This document shows positions 40,329 to 49,610 of a DNA stretch of 64,000 nucleotides, in pieces. The stretch is taken from contig NZ_MTQP01000066.1 in NCBI RefSeq assembly GCF_001984175.1, positions 1-64,000 of the forward strand, written 5' to 3'. Position 1 is the stretch's first letter. Each line of letters starts with the position of its first letter. The notes beneath the pieces are model-generated. The model was not told where the DNA came from. It made no database searches and was given only the letters and a program-made list of their open reading frames with translations. Source of the stretch: Saccharothrix sp. ALI-22-I. Lineage in GTDB: Bacteria; Actinomycetota; Actinomycetes; Mycobacteriales; Pseudonocardiaceae. The position numbers were made by a program, and so were the translations under genes.

Positions 40329-41831
40329 TCAGCCTGCTACGAGTTCCGACCGGCGCTTGTAGCGGGTCCACTGCTCCGCGGTCACGTGCTTGATCGGGGA
40401 CGAGTTCAGCGCCGCCACCTCGGCCGAGCCGACGATCCACAGCTCGTCGTCCAGCACCAGCCCGACCGCGCCGTCGGGGGCGCGCACCGCCTGCGCGCCC
40501 GCGGGCACGCGAACCGCAACCGGCAGCGAGTCCACCACGACCGGCCGTTCCTTCAGCACGCCGCGGGAGAACTTCGCGGCCACCGAACGGCGTTCGAAGC
40601 GGATCACCTCGTCGCCGACCACCACGTCGGCCGTGTTCTCCGGGGACGGCACGGCGTAGCCGTCCAGCGCGCTGGCCTCGGCCGTCGTGGCGCAGCCCCG
40701 CATGCCGACCGCGTCGAGGCCGAAGTGCCTGATGTCCGTCGGCGCGTTCGCGGCGCCGATCACGGTGGCGCGCAACACGTCCAGTGACACCCGGCCGCAC
40801 GGGTCGGTCGGGTGGATCGGCGCGTGGCCTTCGGCGGTGCGCACCAGACCCGGCCCCTCGCGCCACACGCCGGGGATCAGTACCGGGTCGAACGGCTGAC
40901 GGGTGAAGTCCTTGTCCCAGAACGTGATCGTGGTGCCCGCATCGGTCTCGTGGGCGATCGCGAACGCCGACACGGCGTCGATCCACATCCAGTCCGCGCT
41001 GAACGCCTCGACCACCGAACGGGTGCGTGGCTGGTTCGTCGCGGACACCGGTGCCATCCCCGCACTGCCCAGCGCGTCGACACCCTTGCCGAACAGGGGG
41101 TCGCGGGAGCGGAGCACGTACTGACCGGCGCCGTTCCGGTGGGACGCGCGGCCCGTGGTGTCGGTGAACATCAGGTAGAACCAGCCGTCGACGTACACGA
41201 CGGACTGCTGGCCCGCGCCGTAGGTGTTCTCGCGGATGACGTCATTGGACGGCACGACGATCGGCTGACCGTTGTTCGCGCGGGTCCAGGTGATGCCGTC
41301 CGGGCTGGTCGCGACACCGACGGCGCTGCCGTTGGCGTGGTTGTCCCGCGACGCGGCCGTGTAATACATGTAATAAGTGCCACCGACGCGGATCACCGAC
41401 GGGTCGCACACGTGCATCGCGTCGAACCCGCTGGAGCTGCCGGAGAAGACCGGGGACGCCGCGCTGAACGCCCCGTCCAGCGTCGACCCCTCGCTGTACA
41501 GGATGTCGTCGCCGCCCGGCTGCGCGATGCTCATCTGGCTGCACCACCACGCCCGGATCCGGCCGCCCTCGCTGAGCACGGAAGGCGCGTAGTTGTACGG
41601 CGCGTCCCCGGCGCCCTGCACCACGACGCCGGGACTCTGCCGCGGCTTGTCCACCGCGAGCACGAGCTTCTCCGGAGGTGGTACCGATGTCGGCGCCGGT
41701 GCCGGTGACGTGGTCTTCCGCACCGAGGTGGGGCCGACCGAGCCGCTCGCGACCGAGCTGTCGCACCCCGCAACCGCGCCGACGAGCACGGACGCAGCAA
41801 GCAGTACGGGTAGCCGTCGACTCGGGGACAC
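40329..41831 (-). CDS. Lipoprotein with five-bladed beta-propeller (glycosidase-like)
   Basis: About 500 residues. I take GTG 41831 as the start because it gives a compact lipoprotein signal (MSPSRRLPVLLAASVLVGAV then AGC); GTG 41840 is possible. The lipobox VAGC gives the lipidated Cys, followed by a Ser/Thr/Pro linker. The rest has the repeated strand patterns and aromatic-Asp motifs of GH43/GH32-type propellers (MHVCDPSVIRVGGTYYMYYT, VGVATSPDGITWTRAN, VVYVDGWFYLMF, YVLRSRDPLF). Catalytic residues cannot be assigned with certainty. It sits on the cell surface and may bind or cut glycans. Neighbour genes are small or membrane-bound. Confidence 0.75.
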   Translation of the reverse strand: MSPSRRLPVLLAASVLVGAVAGCDSSVASGSVGPTSVRKTTSPAPAPTSVPPPEKLVLAVDKPRQSPGVVVQGAGDAPYNYAPSVLSEGGRIRAWWCSQMSIAQPGGDDILYSEGSTLDGAFSAASPVFSGSSSGFDAMHVCDPSVIRVGGTYYMYYTAASRDNHANGSAVGVATSPDGITWTRANNGQPIVVPSNDVIRENTYGAGQQSVVYVDGWFYLMFTDTTGRASHRNGAGQYVLRSRDPLFGKGVDALGSAGMAPVSATNQPRTRSVVEAFSADWMWIDAVSAFAIAHETDAGTTITFWDKDFTRQPFDPVLIPGVWREGPGLVRTAEGHAPIHPTDPCGRVSLDVLRATVIGAANAPTDIRHFGLDAVGMRGCATTAEASALDGYAVPSPENTADVVVGDEVIRFERRSVAAKFSRGVLKERPVVVDSLPVAVRVPAGAQAVRAPDGAVGLVLDDELWIVGSAEVAALNSSPIKHVTAEQWTRYKRRSELVAG

Positions 41832-41989
41832 CCCGCCCACTCTAGTGGTCAACTAATCCATGTGGGTGAGGAACGATGTCACCAACCGTCTATGAGACCA
41901 CGAATTTCGATCTCGAACCAGGGTGTGACGGCCCGACCGGTCGACGGCGGTGGGCGAGACCCGGCCGATCGAGCAGTGCGTCTCACGGG

Positions 41990-42451
41990 TCAGCCGTCGG
42001 TGGCGATCCGGGCCAGCACGCGGTGGAACACCCGGGTCAGGACCTCGACTTCCTCGGTGGACATCGCGTCGAACACGTACCGCCGCACGGTCTCGACGTG
42101 CGCGGGGGCGGCGGATTCGATCGCGGCGCGGCCGGCGGGTGTCAGGCGCACCATCGAGCCCCGGGCGTCCTCCGCGCAGTCCTCGCGGGTGACCAGGCCG
42201 CGCTTCTCCATCCGGCCGATCTGGTGGGACAGCCTGCTGCGCTCCCAGCCGACCAGCGTGCCGAGTTCACGTGAGCGCACTACGCCGTCCGGCGCTTCGG
42301 ACAGGGGGGCCAGCAAGGCGTAGTCGGCGTTGGACAAACCCGCGTCGCGCACCAGCTGCCGCTCCAACGCGCTGTGCAACTCGCGGTTCACCGCGAGGTA
42401 GGACTGCCACACCCGCGCCTCCCGCTCGTCCAGCCATCGGGGTTCCTCCAT
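41990..42451 (-). CDS. MarR-family transcriptional regulator
   Basis: A 153-residue protein. MarR winged helix: LSNADYALLAPLSEAPDG, then RSRELGTLVGWERSRLSHQI (recognition helix) and the wing REDCAEDARGSMVRLTPAGR. N- and C-terminal helices form the dimer interface. It is divergent from the LLM monooxygenase at 42508 with only 56 bp between them. Two copies of GTTGACGTGTC lie in that gap, so it probably represses itself and the monooxygenase, released by a phenolic or similar ligand. Confidence 0.9.
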   Translation of the reverse strand: MEEPRWLDEREARVWQSYLAVNRELHSALERQLVRDAGLSNADYALLAPLSEAPDGVVRSRELGTLVGWERSRLSHQIGRMEKRGLVTREDCAEDARGSMVRLTPAGRAAIESAAPAHVETVRRYVFDAMSTEEVEVLTRVFHRVLARIATDG

Positions 42452-42470
42452 GCGCTCAAGCTAGCAAGAT

Positions 42471-42512
42471 GTTGACGTGTCATCAATCCCTGCGCTAGGT
42501 TGTTGACGTGTC
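42471..42512. promoter_or_regulatory. Pair of GTTGACGTGTC repeats, likely MarR sites
   Basis: GTTGACGTGTC occurs at 42471-42481 and 42502-42512, 31 bp apart (three helical turns) on the same strand. The first copy extends to TTGACGTGTCATCAA with TTGA/TCAA ends. The second covers the GTG start of the monooxygenase. Confidence 0.55.
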
Positions 42513-43575
42513 CACAAACGGAATGCAGCTCGGGGTCTACAGCTTCGGGGACCGGCACCCCGACCCTGTGACGGGCGAGCAGGTCTCGGTCGCCGACAAG
42601 CTGGCGCAGACGCTGGAGCGGATCAAGCTGGCCGACGAGCTCGGCCTGGGCTTCTACGGCCTGGGCGAGCACCACCTGCCGGACTACGCGATCTCCAACC
42701 CCGGCACGGTGCTGGCCGCCGCTGCGAGCATCACCTCGCGGATCACGTTGAGCAGCGCGGTCACCGTGCTCAGCACCGAGGACCCGGTGCGGGTGTACCA
42801 GCAGTTCACCACCCTCGACCAGCTCAGCCGGGGCCGCGCCGAGCTGCTGGCGGGGCGTGGGTCGTTCACCGAGTCGTTCCCGCTGTTCGGGGCGAGCCTG
42901 GAGGACTACGACGAGCTGTACGAGGAGAAGCTCGCGCTGCTGCTGCGCCTGGACCGCGAGGACCCGATCACCTGGTCCGGCAAGTTCCGCGCGCCGTTGG
43001 AGAACGCGCACGTCTACCCCCGTCCTTACGGGGAGCGGCTGCGGATCTCGGTCGGGACCGGCGGCAACCCGGAGTCGTCGATCCGCGCCGGACTGCTCGG
43101 ACTACCGGTGGTGTACGCGATCATCGGCGGCGAGCCGGAGCGCTTCGCGCCACTGGTGGACCTGTACCGGCGTGCGGGCGAGGCCGGTGGGCAGGACCCG
43201 AAGGACCTGAACGTGACGATGAGCGCCATCGGGCTGATCGCGCGTCGGTCGCAGGACGCCAAGGACGCGTTCTACCCGTACTGGCTGGAGACGATGAAGT
43301 ACGGGGCGCGGGCACGTGGGTGGGCGGTGCCGTCGCGTGGCGACTACGACGAGTGGACGCGTGGTGCGCGGTCGATCTTCGCGGGCAGCCCGGAGGAGGT
43401 CGCCGAGCGGATGATCTCGGTGGGCGGGTTGGTGAACGCCGACCGTTACGGGATGCAGATGGACTGGTCCGGCGTGCCGCACCGGTTGGTGATGGACGCG
43501 ATCGAACTGCTCGGCACCGAAGTCATGCCCTTGGTGCACAAGGAACTCGGCTCGACGGGCGTGGAGGGCGAGTGA
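42508..43575 (+). CDS. LLM-class flavin-dependent oxidoreductase
   Basis: A 355-residue protein. GTG 42508 has no leader to speak of, so the mRNA may be leaderless; ATG 42523 (MQLGVYSFGDRHPD) is an alternative. Bacterial luciferase-type TIM barrel: LGLGFYGLGEHHLPDYAI, AAAASITSRITLSSAVTVLS, DQLSRGRAELLAGRGSF, and the C-terminal AGSPEEVAERM. Family enzymes use FMNH2 or F420H2 supplied by a reductase to oxidise small molecules. Regulated by the divergent MarR gene. Substrate not predictable. Confidence 0.88.
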   Translation: MSTNGMQLGVYSFGDRHPDPVTGEQVSVADKLAQTLERIKLADELGLGFYGLGEHHLPDYAISNPGTVLAAAASITSRITLSSAVTVLSTEDPVRVYQQFTTLDQLSRGRAELLAGRGSFTESFPLFGASLEDYDELYEEKLALLLRLDREDPITWSGKFRAPLENAHVYPRPYGERLRISVGTGGNPESSIRAGLLGLPVVYAIIGGEPERFAPLVDLYRRAGEAGGQDPKDLNVTMSAIGLIARRSQDAKDAFYPYWLETMKYGARARGWAVPSRGDYDEWTRGARSIFAGSPEEVAERMISVGGLVNADRYGMQMDWSGVPHRLVMDAIELLGTEVMPLVHKELGSTGVEGE

Positions 43576-43765
43576 GCTGAAGGCGGTCAGGTTCTCCCCG
43601 TAAGGCGGCCCCGAGGCGGTGGAGGTGTGTGGACGACCGCTTGCGGTGTGCCGGAAGTCGTGTGACACGACCCACTTGGGGTGACAGTTGGGCGACGAGT
43701 GAGTGAATGACGGGTAAAGTCGCACGTCGGCGGTTTCGTGGTTGTGATCGCCGTCGGCTGCTTGA

Positions 43766-43780
43766 CCGGTCCCCGACCGG
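43766..43780 (+). promoter_or_regulatory. Short hairpin in the synthetase leader
   Basis: CCGGTC-CCC-GACCGG forms a perfect 6-bp stem 40 bp before the leader ORF at 43820. The 244-bp gap 43576-43819 otherwise shows no gene. Confidence 0.35.
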
Positions 43781-43819
43781 GTGCGGAGCAGCGATTCCCA
43801 CCCCTCGGAGGACTTCACA

Positions 43820-43852
43820 GTGCGTCTGCGTTCTACCGGTGCCCGCCGGTGA
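43820..43852 (+). CDS. 10-residue leader ORF coupled to the synthetase
   Basis: GTG 43820 has GGAGGA at 43807-43812, spaced 7 bases: the only good ribosome binding site before the synthetase. It encodes MRLRSTGARR, and its TGA overlaps the synthetase GTG by 4 bases (GTGA). The synthetase itself has no site of its own, so its translation likely depends on this ORF. The four Arg codons may make it sensitive to arginyl-tRNA, as in attenuators. Confidence 0.5.
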   Translation: MRLRSTGARR

Positions 43853-46800
43853 CTCTCGCTCCCTACACCGCTCCTGATAGCGCTTTTCCGGCGCTGGTCG
43901 AGGCTTCGGCGCTGTTTCGCGCCGGTGCGGCCGCGGCTGAGCGCACGCTTGTCGACGTGCTTGCCGACACTGCGCGCCTGCACCCCCACTCCCCCGCGTT
44001 GGACGACGGCACGACCTCGTTGACGTACCGGGAACTGCTGGACGAAGTCGGTACGCGGAGGCGTGTGCTGGCGGCGGCCGGTGTCGGCGTCGGCGACCGG
44101 GTCGGTATCCGTGTCCCGTCGGGCACGGTTGAGCTGTACGTGGCGGTGTTGTCGGTTCTCGCGGCCGGTGCGGCGTATGTGCCGGTGGACGCCGACGATC
44201 CGGATGGGCGCGCCGAGCTGGTTTTCAGCGAAGCCGATGTGTGTGCCGTGATCGGCGATGAGCTGCACATGCGTGGCACGCCTATGGGGCTGCTGGGGTC
44301 GCCCGGACCGGACGACGACGCGTGGATCATCTTCACGTCCGGGTCGACGGGCAAGCCGAAGGGCGTCGCGGTCTCGCATCGGGCGGCTGCGGCGTTCGTG
44401 GACGCGGAGGCTCGACTGTTCCTGCCGGACGAGCCGATCGGGCCGGATGACCGGGTGCTCGCGGGGCTGTCCGTCGCCTTCGACGCCTCGTGCGAGGAGA
44501 TGTGGCTCGCCTGGCGCAACGGCGCCTGTCTCGTCCCGGCTCCGCGTGCGTTGGTGCGCACCGGTTTCGACCTCGGCCCGTGGCTGGTCGAACGTGAGGT
44601 GACGGTGGTGTCCACCGTGCCGACGTTGGCCGCGCTGTGGCCGGTGGACGCGCTGGACGACGTCCGACTGCTGATCTTCGGCGGCGAAGCCTGTCCGCCT
44701 GAACTGGCCGAGCGGCTGGCCGTCGACGGTCGCGAGGTGTGGAACACCTACGGCCCCACCGAGGCCACTGTTGTGGCGTGCGCGGCACGTCTGACCGGTG
44801 AGGGTCCGGTGCGCATCGGGCTGCCGCTGGACGGCTGGGAACTGGCCGTGGTCGACGTGACCGGCACGCCGGTGCCGATGGGCGGTTCCGGTGAGCTGGT
44901 GATCGGTGGCGTCGGCCTGGCCCGCTACCTCGATCCGGCCAAGGACGCCGAGAAGTTCGCGCCGCTGCCCGCGTTGGGCTGGGACCGCGCCTACCGCAGC
45001 GGTGACCTGGTCCGCGCCGAACCCGAGGGCCTGCTGTTCCTCGGCCGGGCCGACGAGCAGGTCAAGTTGGGTGGACGGCGGATCGAGCTGGGTGAGGTGG
45101 ACGCGGCGTTGCAGGCGCTGCCCACTGTCGCGGGCGCGGCGGCGGCGGTGCGCACGACCAAGGTCGGTAACCAGGTCCTGGTCGGGTACGTGGTGGCGGG
45201 CGAGGGTTTCGACCAAGCCGACGCGTTGGCGCGGTTGCGGACGGCGTTGCCGGCGGCTCTCGTGCCGCTGCTCGCCGTGGTGGACACGTTGCCCACCCGC
45301 ACGTCCGGCAAGGTGGACCGGGCCGCGTTGCCGTGGCCGCTGCCCTCGCTGGACACGGGCGTGCCGGTGCAGGAGATGACCGGCACCGAGGCGTGGTTGG
45401 CCGAGCAGTGGTCGGAGTTGCTGGGCTCGCGGGTGAGCAGCACCGACGCCGACTTCTTCGGCCACGGCGGCGGCAGCCTGGCTGCGGCGCAACTGGTCTC
45501 GACGATCCGGACCCGTTACCCGAGCGGTTCGGTGAACGACATCTACCAGCACCCGACGCTGCGGGCGTTGGCCGCGCGGCTGGACGAGCTGAGCGGTCAT
45601 CACGGTGCGGCGCGCGAAGTCGTGCCGACGCCGCGGCGGGCCGGGGTGATCCAGTCGTTGCTGCTGGTTCCGCTGATGAGCCTGGTCGGCCTGCGCTGGT
45701 CGGTCGCGCTGGCGGCGGTCGGCAATGTCGTCGGTTTCACGACGCCGGTGTCGTGGTGGTGGGTCGCGGCCGGTTGGCTGGCGTTCGTCAGCCCGCCCGG
45801 CAAGGTCGTGATCGCGGCGGGCGGGGCGAGGCTGCTGCTGCGCGGTCTGCGTCCCGGCACGTATCCGCGCGGCGGTGGTGTGCACTTGCGGTTGTGGACC
45901 GCCGAACGGCTCGCCGAGTTCAGCGGTGCGACGAACCTCGCCGGGTCCTGGCTCACGCATTACGCCCGCGCGTTGGGCGCGAAGATCGGGCCGGACGTCG
46001 ACCTGCACTCCGCGCCGCCGGTCACCGGCATGCTGAAGCTCGGCAAGGGCAGCGCGATCGAGCCCGAGGTAGACCTGTCCGGGCACTGGGTGGACGGTGA
46101 CCGGCTGCACATCGGCCGCATCCGGGTCGGCGCGGGCGCGGTGGTCGGTGCGCGCACCACGCTGTTCCCCGGCGCACGGGTCGGCAAGCGGGCCGAGGTC
46201 GCGCCCGGTTCGGGTGTCACCGGTTCGGTGCCGACCGGGCAGCGGTGGGCGGGCGTGCCGGCGACGCGTGACGGCAAGGCCGGTCGTCCCGGTCCTCGTC
46301 CGCCGCGGTCGTTGTGGTGGAAGCTGGTCTACGGGATGACGACGTCCGCGCTGGGTCTGCTGCCGGTGGCGGCGGCGCTGCCCGCGTTGCTGCTGGTCGT
46401 GCGGGAGCCGTTGACGTTGGGGTCGGCGTTGCTCGCGGTGCCGTTGGCGACGGTGGTGTGGATGGGCGCGTACGCGCTGCTGGTCCTGGTCTCGGTGCGG
46501 CTGCTCGGTGTCGGGCTGCGGGCGGGGACGTACCCGATCCACAGCCGGATCGCGTGGCAGGCGTGGACCACGGAACGGCTGATGAACATCGCGCGGGTCG
46601 CCCTGTTCCCGCTGTACGCGAGTCTGTTGACGCCGGTGTGGCTGCGGGCGCTCGGGATGAAGGTGGGGCGCCGGGTCGAGGCGTCGACCGTGCTCGCGTT
46701 GCCGAAGATGACCACGATCGGTGACGGCGCGTTCCTCGCGGACGACACCATGGTGGCCTCGTACGAGTTGGGCGGTGGGTGGCTGCGCATCGCCGCGGCA

Positions 46801-47649
46801 CGGGTCGGCAAGCGGGCGTTCCTGGGCAACTCGGGGATGACCGCGCCGGGCCGTTCGGTGCCGAACCGGGGTCTGGTTGGTGTGCTGTCCGCGACGCCGA
46901 AGCGGGCCAAGGCGGGTAGTTCGTACCTGGGGATGCCGCCGATGAAGCTGCCGCGGGCGGCCGAGCAGGGTGACCAGAGCCGGACGTTCGCCCCGCCGCG
47001 GCGGCTGGTCGTGGCGCGGGCGCTGGTCGAGCTGTGCCGGATCGTGCCGGTGATGTGCCACGTGGCGCTGGTCGTCGGGGTGGTGTTCGCGCTGCGCGAG
47101 GTTGGGCCGTTGTGGGCGGGGCCGGTGCTGCTCACGGCTGGTGTGCTGGCGTGCGCGGTGTCGGCGTTGGCGAAGTGGCTGCTGGTCGGCCGGTTCCGGG
47201 CGCGGGAGCACCCGCTGTGGAGCGGGTTCGTGTGGCGCAACGAGTTGGCGGACACGTTCGTCGAGGTGCTGGCGGTGCCGTGGCTGGTCGGTTCGGCCGG
47301 TGGGTCGCCGGTGATGGCGTTGTGGCTGCGGACGTTGGGCGCGCGGATCGGGCGCGGCACGTGGATCGAGTCGTACTGGTTCCCGGAGTCGGACCTGGTG
47401 CGGCTGGGTGACGGCGCGACGGTGAACCGGGGGTGCGTGGTGCAGACGCACCTGTTCCATGATCGGATTCTGCGCATGGACCAGGTGGAGTTGGCGGACG
47501 GGGCCACGCTCGGCCCGCACGGGATCGTGCTGCCGGGTGCGACGGTCGGCGCGCACGCGACGGTCGGACCGGCGTCGTTGGTGATGCGCGGCGAGCACGT
47601 GCCTGCCGGTACGCGCTGGCTGGGCAACCCGATCTCCGCCTGGCGATGA
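43849..47649 (+). CDS. Pls/PosA-family non-ribosomal peptide synthetase (A-T-membrane LbH)
   Basis: A 1266-residue protein. GTG 43849 begins VTLAPYTAPDSAFPAL and overlaps the leader ORF. The adenylation domain lies about 50-510: FTSGSTGKPKG (from 163), WNTYGPTEATV, RSGDLVRAE, KLGGRRIELGE and the A10-like TRTSGKVDR. The thiolation domain carries FGHGGGSLAAAQL with Ser543 for phosphopantetheine. The last 650 residues alternate TM helices (LLVPLMSLVGLRWSVALAAV) with left-handed beta-helix hexapeptide segments (IGRIRVGAGAVVGARTTLF). This is the plan of epsilon-poly-lysine synthetase relatives, which join amino acids without a condensation domain. The amino acid is not predicted. An M1 peptidase is coupled downstream. 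Confidence 0.88.
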   Translation: MTLAPYTAPDSAFPALVEASALFRAGAAAAERTLVDVLADTARLHPHSPALDDGTTSLTYRELLDEVGTRRRVLAAAGVGVGDRVGIRVPSGTVELYVAVLSVLAAGAAYVPVDADDPDGRAELVFSEADVCAVIGDELHMRGTPMGLLGSPGPDDDAWIIFTSGSTGKPKGVAVSHRAAAAFVDAEARLFLPDEPIGPDDRVLAGLSVAFDASCEEMWLAWRNGACLVPAPRALVRTGFDLGPWLVEREVTVVSTVPTLAALWPVDALDDVRLLIFGGEACPPELAERLAVDGREVWNTYGPTEATVVACAARLTGEGPVRIGLPLDGWELAVVDVTGTPVPMGGSGELVIGGVGLARYLDPAKDAEKFAPLPALGWDRAYRSGDLVRAEPEGLLFLGRADEQVKLGGRRIELGEVDAALQALPTVAGAAAAVRTTKVGNQVLVGYVVAGEGFDQADALARLRTALPAALVPLLAVVDTLPTRTSGKVDRAALPWPLPSLDTGVPVQEMTGTEAWLAEQWSELLGSRVSSTDADFFGHGGGSLAAAQLVSTIRTRYPSGSVNDIYQHPTLRALAARLDELSGHHGAAREVVPTPRRAGVIQSLLLVPLMSLVGLRWSVALAAVGNVVGFTTPVSWWWVAAGWLAFVSPPGKVVIAAGGARLLLRGLRPGTYPRGGGVHLRLWTAERLAEFSGATNLAGSWLTHYARALGAKIGPDVDLHSAPPVTGMLKLGKGSAIEPEVDLSGHWVDGDRLHIGRIRVGAGAVVGARTTLFPGARVGKRAEVAPGSGVTGSVPTGQRWAGVPATRDGKAGRPGPRPPRSLWWKLVYGMTTSALGLLPVAAALPALLLVVREPLTLGSALLAVPLATVVWMGAYALLVLVSVRLLGVGLRAGTYPIHSRIAWQAWTTERLMNIARVALFPLYASLLTPVWLRALGMKVGRRVEASTVLALPKMTTIGDGAFLADDTMVASYELGGGWLRIAAARVGKRAFLGNSGMTAPGRSVPNRGLVGVLSATPKRAKAGSSYLGMPPMKLPRAAEQGDQSRTFAPPRRLVVARALVELCRIVPVMCHVALVVGVVFALREVGPLWAGPVLLTAGVLACAVSALAKWLLVGRFRAREHPLWSGFVWRNELADTFVEVLAVPWLVGSAGGSPVMALWLRTLGARIGRGTWIESYWFPESDLVRLGDGATVNRGCVVQTHLFHDRILRMDQVELADGATLGPHGIVLPGATVGAHATVGPASLVMRGEHVPAGTRWLGNPISAWR

Positions 47650-48917
47650 CCGGCCCGTACCTCCCGGACCACGGTGACGGCGGTTACCGGGTCACGCACT
47701 ACGAGCTCGACCTGGACTACAAGCCGCACACCGGTCGGCTGGGCGGGCGGGCGACGCTGTCCGGTGTCGCTTCGGCGCCGTCCACGCGGGTGGTGCTGGA
47801 CTTCGGTGCGCTGACCGTGAACCGGGTGTCGGTGGACGGCAAGCCCGCCCGTCACGCGCACGGTGGCGGCAAGCTGCGCGTCCGTCCGGCGCGTGCGGTG
47901 GACGGGCCGTTCACGGTCGAGGTCCGGTACTCCGGTGTTGCGCGGCCGATCCGGACGCGGCACTGGGGCGAGTTGGGGTGGGACCAGCTCGCCGACGGGG
48001 CTTTGGTGGCCAGTCAGCCGATCGGTGCGCCGTCCTGGTTTCCGTGCAACGACCTGGTGCGGGACAAGGCGACGTACCGGATCTCGGTGACGGCGCCGTC
48101 ACCGTACGCGGTGTTGGCGAACGGTGTGCTGGTCGATCGCCGTAGTGGTGGAAGCAGCACGACGTGGGTGTACGAGCAGGCCGAGCCGATGGCGACGTAC
48201 CTGGCGTCGGTGCAGGTCGGGCTGTACGAGCGGCTGCCGTTGGCCATCGGTCAGGACGTGGCCGCGCCCGCCCGCCTGCTGCGGGCGGCCCGGCACGACT
48301 TCGCGCGTCAGCCGCAGATGATGCGGGTGTTCGAGGAGCTGTTCGGCCCCTACCCGTTCCGGGCTTACCAGGTCGTGGTGACCGACGACGAGCTTGAGGT
48401 GCCGGTCGAGGCGCAGGGCATGTCCGTGTTCGGCGCGAACCACGTGGACGGTCGGCGCGGGCACGAACGGCTGGTCGCGCACGAGCTGGCGCACCAGTGG
48501 TTCGGCAACAGCGTCGGCCTCTCCGACTGGCGCGACATCTGGCTCAACGAGGGTTTCGCCTGCTACGCGGAGTGGCTGTGGTCGGAACGCTCCGGCGGCC
48601 CCACCGCCGCCGTCCTGGCCTCACGGGCGCACGCCCGTCTCGCCCGGTCACCGCAGGACCTCCGGATCGGCGACCCCGGCGTGGCCAACCTGTTCGACGA
48701 CCGGGTCTACAAGCGTGGCGCGCTGACGTTGCAGGGCCTGCGGACCCGCCTGGGCGACGCGGCCTTCTTCGCCACCCTCCACCAGTGGACCCACACCCAC
48801 CGCCACGGCACCGCGACCACAGGCGACTTCGTGGCACTGGCCCAACGCCACTCCCCCGACCCCCTGACCGCGTTCTTCCGCTCCTGGCTGGCCGAGCCAC
48901 GCCTGCCGTCGATGTGA
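47646..48917 (+). CDS. M1-family metallopeptidase (aminopeptidase)
   Basis: A 423-residue protein; ATG 47646 overlaps the synthetase stop. Zinc site HELAH (279-283) followed 18 residues on by Glu302 (LNEGFA), the HExxH-x18-E of M1 gluzincins. EAQGMS takes the place of GAMEN. The N-terminal beta domain (YRVTHYELDLDYKPHTGRL) is present, but the C-terminal helical arch of full aminopeptidase N is missing, giving a short form. No signal peptide. M1 peptidases are often found beside Pls/PosA synthetases and could trim or clear the polymer. Confidence 0.9.
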   Translation: MTGPYLPDHGDGGYRVTHYELDLDYKPHTGRLGGRATLSGVASAPSTRVVLDFGALTVNRVSVDGKPARHAHGGGKLRVRPARAVDGPFTVEVRYSGVARPIRTRHWGELGWDQLADGALVASQPIGAPSWFPCNDLVRDKATYRISVTAPSPYAVLANGVLVDRRSGGSSTTWVYEQAEPMATYLASVQVGLYERLPLAIGQDVAAPARLLRAARHDFARQPQMMRVFEELFGPYPFRAYQVVVTDDELEVPVEAQGMSVFGANHVDGRRGHERLVAHELAHQWFGNSVGLSDWRDIWLNEGFACYAEWLWSERSGGPTAAVLASRAHARLARSPQDLRIGDPGVANLFDDRVYKRGALTLQGLRTRLGDAAFFATLHQWTHTHRHGTATTGDFVALAQRHSPDPLTAFFRSWLAEPRLPSM

Positions 48918-48977
48918 CGCGCCGGTGATGTGACGCAGGGCACGCAGCACTCACCGCCCGGCGTCCTCATCCCTGGC

Positions 48978-49610
48978 ATGACAGAAGCTTCAACGGAGTC
49001 GATCGAGGTGTTGGCGTTGGACGACGCCCCCGGTGTCGGTCCACCTCCCGAGTCGGACGCCGAGCTGTGGCGCGCCATCGCGGCCGACGGGCCGGAGGCG
49101 CACGCCGCGTTCACCGAGTTGTTCCAGCGGCACGCCGAGGCGGTGTGGAACTACGCCTACCGGCTGACGGCGTCGTGGGCGCAGGCCGACGACCTGCTGT
49201 CGACCGCGTTCCTCAACGCCTGGCGCACGCGGGGCCGAGCGGTGCTGACGCGGGACTCCGCGCGCCCGTGGCTGTTCACCGTCACGGCCCGGCTGGCCCG
49301 GGACGAACGACGCACCGGCGCACGGCTGGCCGCGCTGCGGCAACGGCTGTCCCGCACGACCCCCGAACGCGATCACGCCGACGTGGTCGCCGATGGCGAC
49401 TTCGCCGAACGCCGGCTGCGCCGCGTCGTCCAGGCCGTCGACCGCCTGCCGCGCTCCGAGCGGGAAATCGTGCGGCTGTGCCTGCTCGGCGAGGTCTCCA
49501 CCGCCGACGCGGCCCGGCTGATCGGCATCGCCGAGGCCAGCGTCCGCGCCCGGATGTCCCGTGCCCGTGCCCGACTCCGTGTGCTGATCAAGGAGGACTC
49601 CGATGACTGA
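48978..49610 (+). CDS. ECF-family RNA polymerase sigma factor
   Basis: About 210 residues from ATG 48978; a GTG at 48930 would add 16 residues, and neither has a clear ribosome binding site. Sigma-2 region: FTELFQRHAEAVWNYAYRLT and ADDLLSTAFLNAWR. Sigma-4 region: RLPRSEREIVRLCLLGEVST then ARLIGIAEASVRARMSRARA. Overlaps the next gene by 8 bases. Such a pair usually means that the second protein controls the sigma factor. Target promoters not identified. Confidence 0.88.
   Translation: MTEASTESIEVLALDDAPGVGPPPESDAELWRAIAADGPEAHAAFTELFQRHAEAVWNYAYRLTASWAQADDLLSTAFLNAWRTRGRAVLTRDSARPWLFTVTARLARDERRTGARLAALRQRLSRTTPERDHADVVADGDFAERRLRRVVQAVDRLPRSEREIVRLCLLGEVSTADAARLIGIAEASVRARMSRARARLRVLIKEDSDD

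Noticed and set aside
43102-47598. 1498-codon minus-strand frame opposite the synthetase
   Set aside because: The product is an Arg/His/Pro/Gln-rich shadow; the plus strand has ordered A, T and LbH motifs.
48912-48936. Direct repeats GATGTGACGC before the sigma factor gene as an autoregulated promoter
   Set aside because: Spacing to any -10 candidate (CGTC) is too long, and the first copy overlaps the peptidase stop. Chance is a fair explanation.
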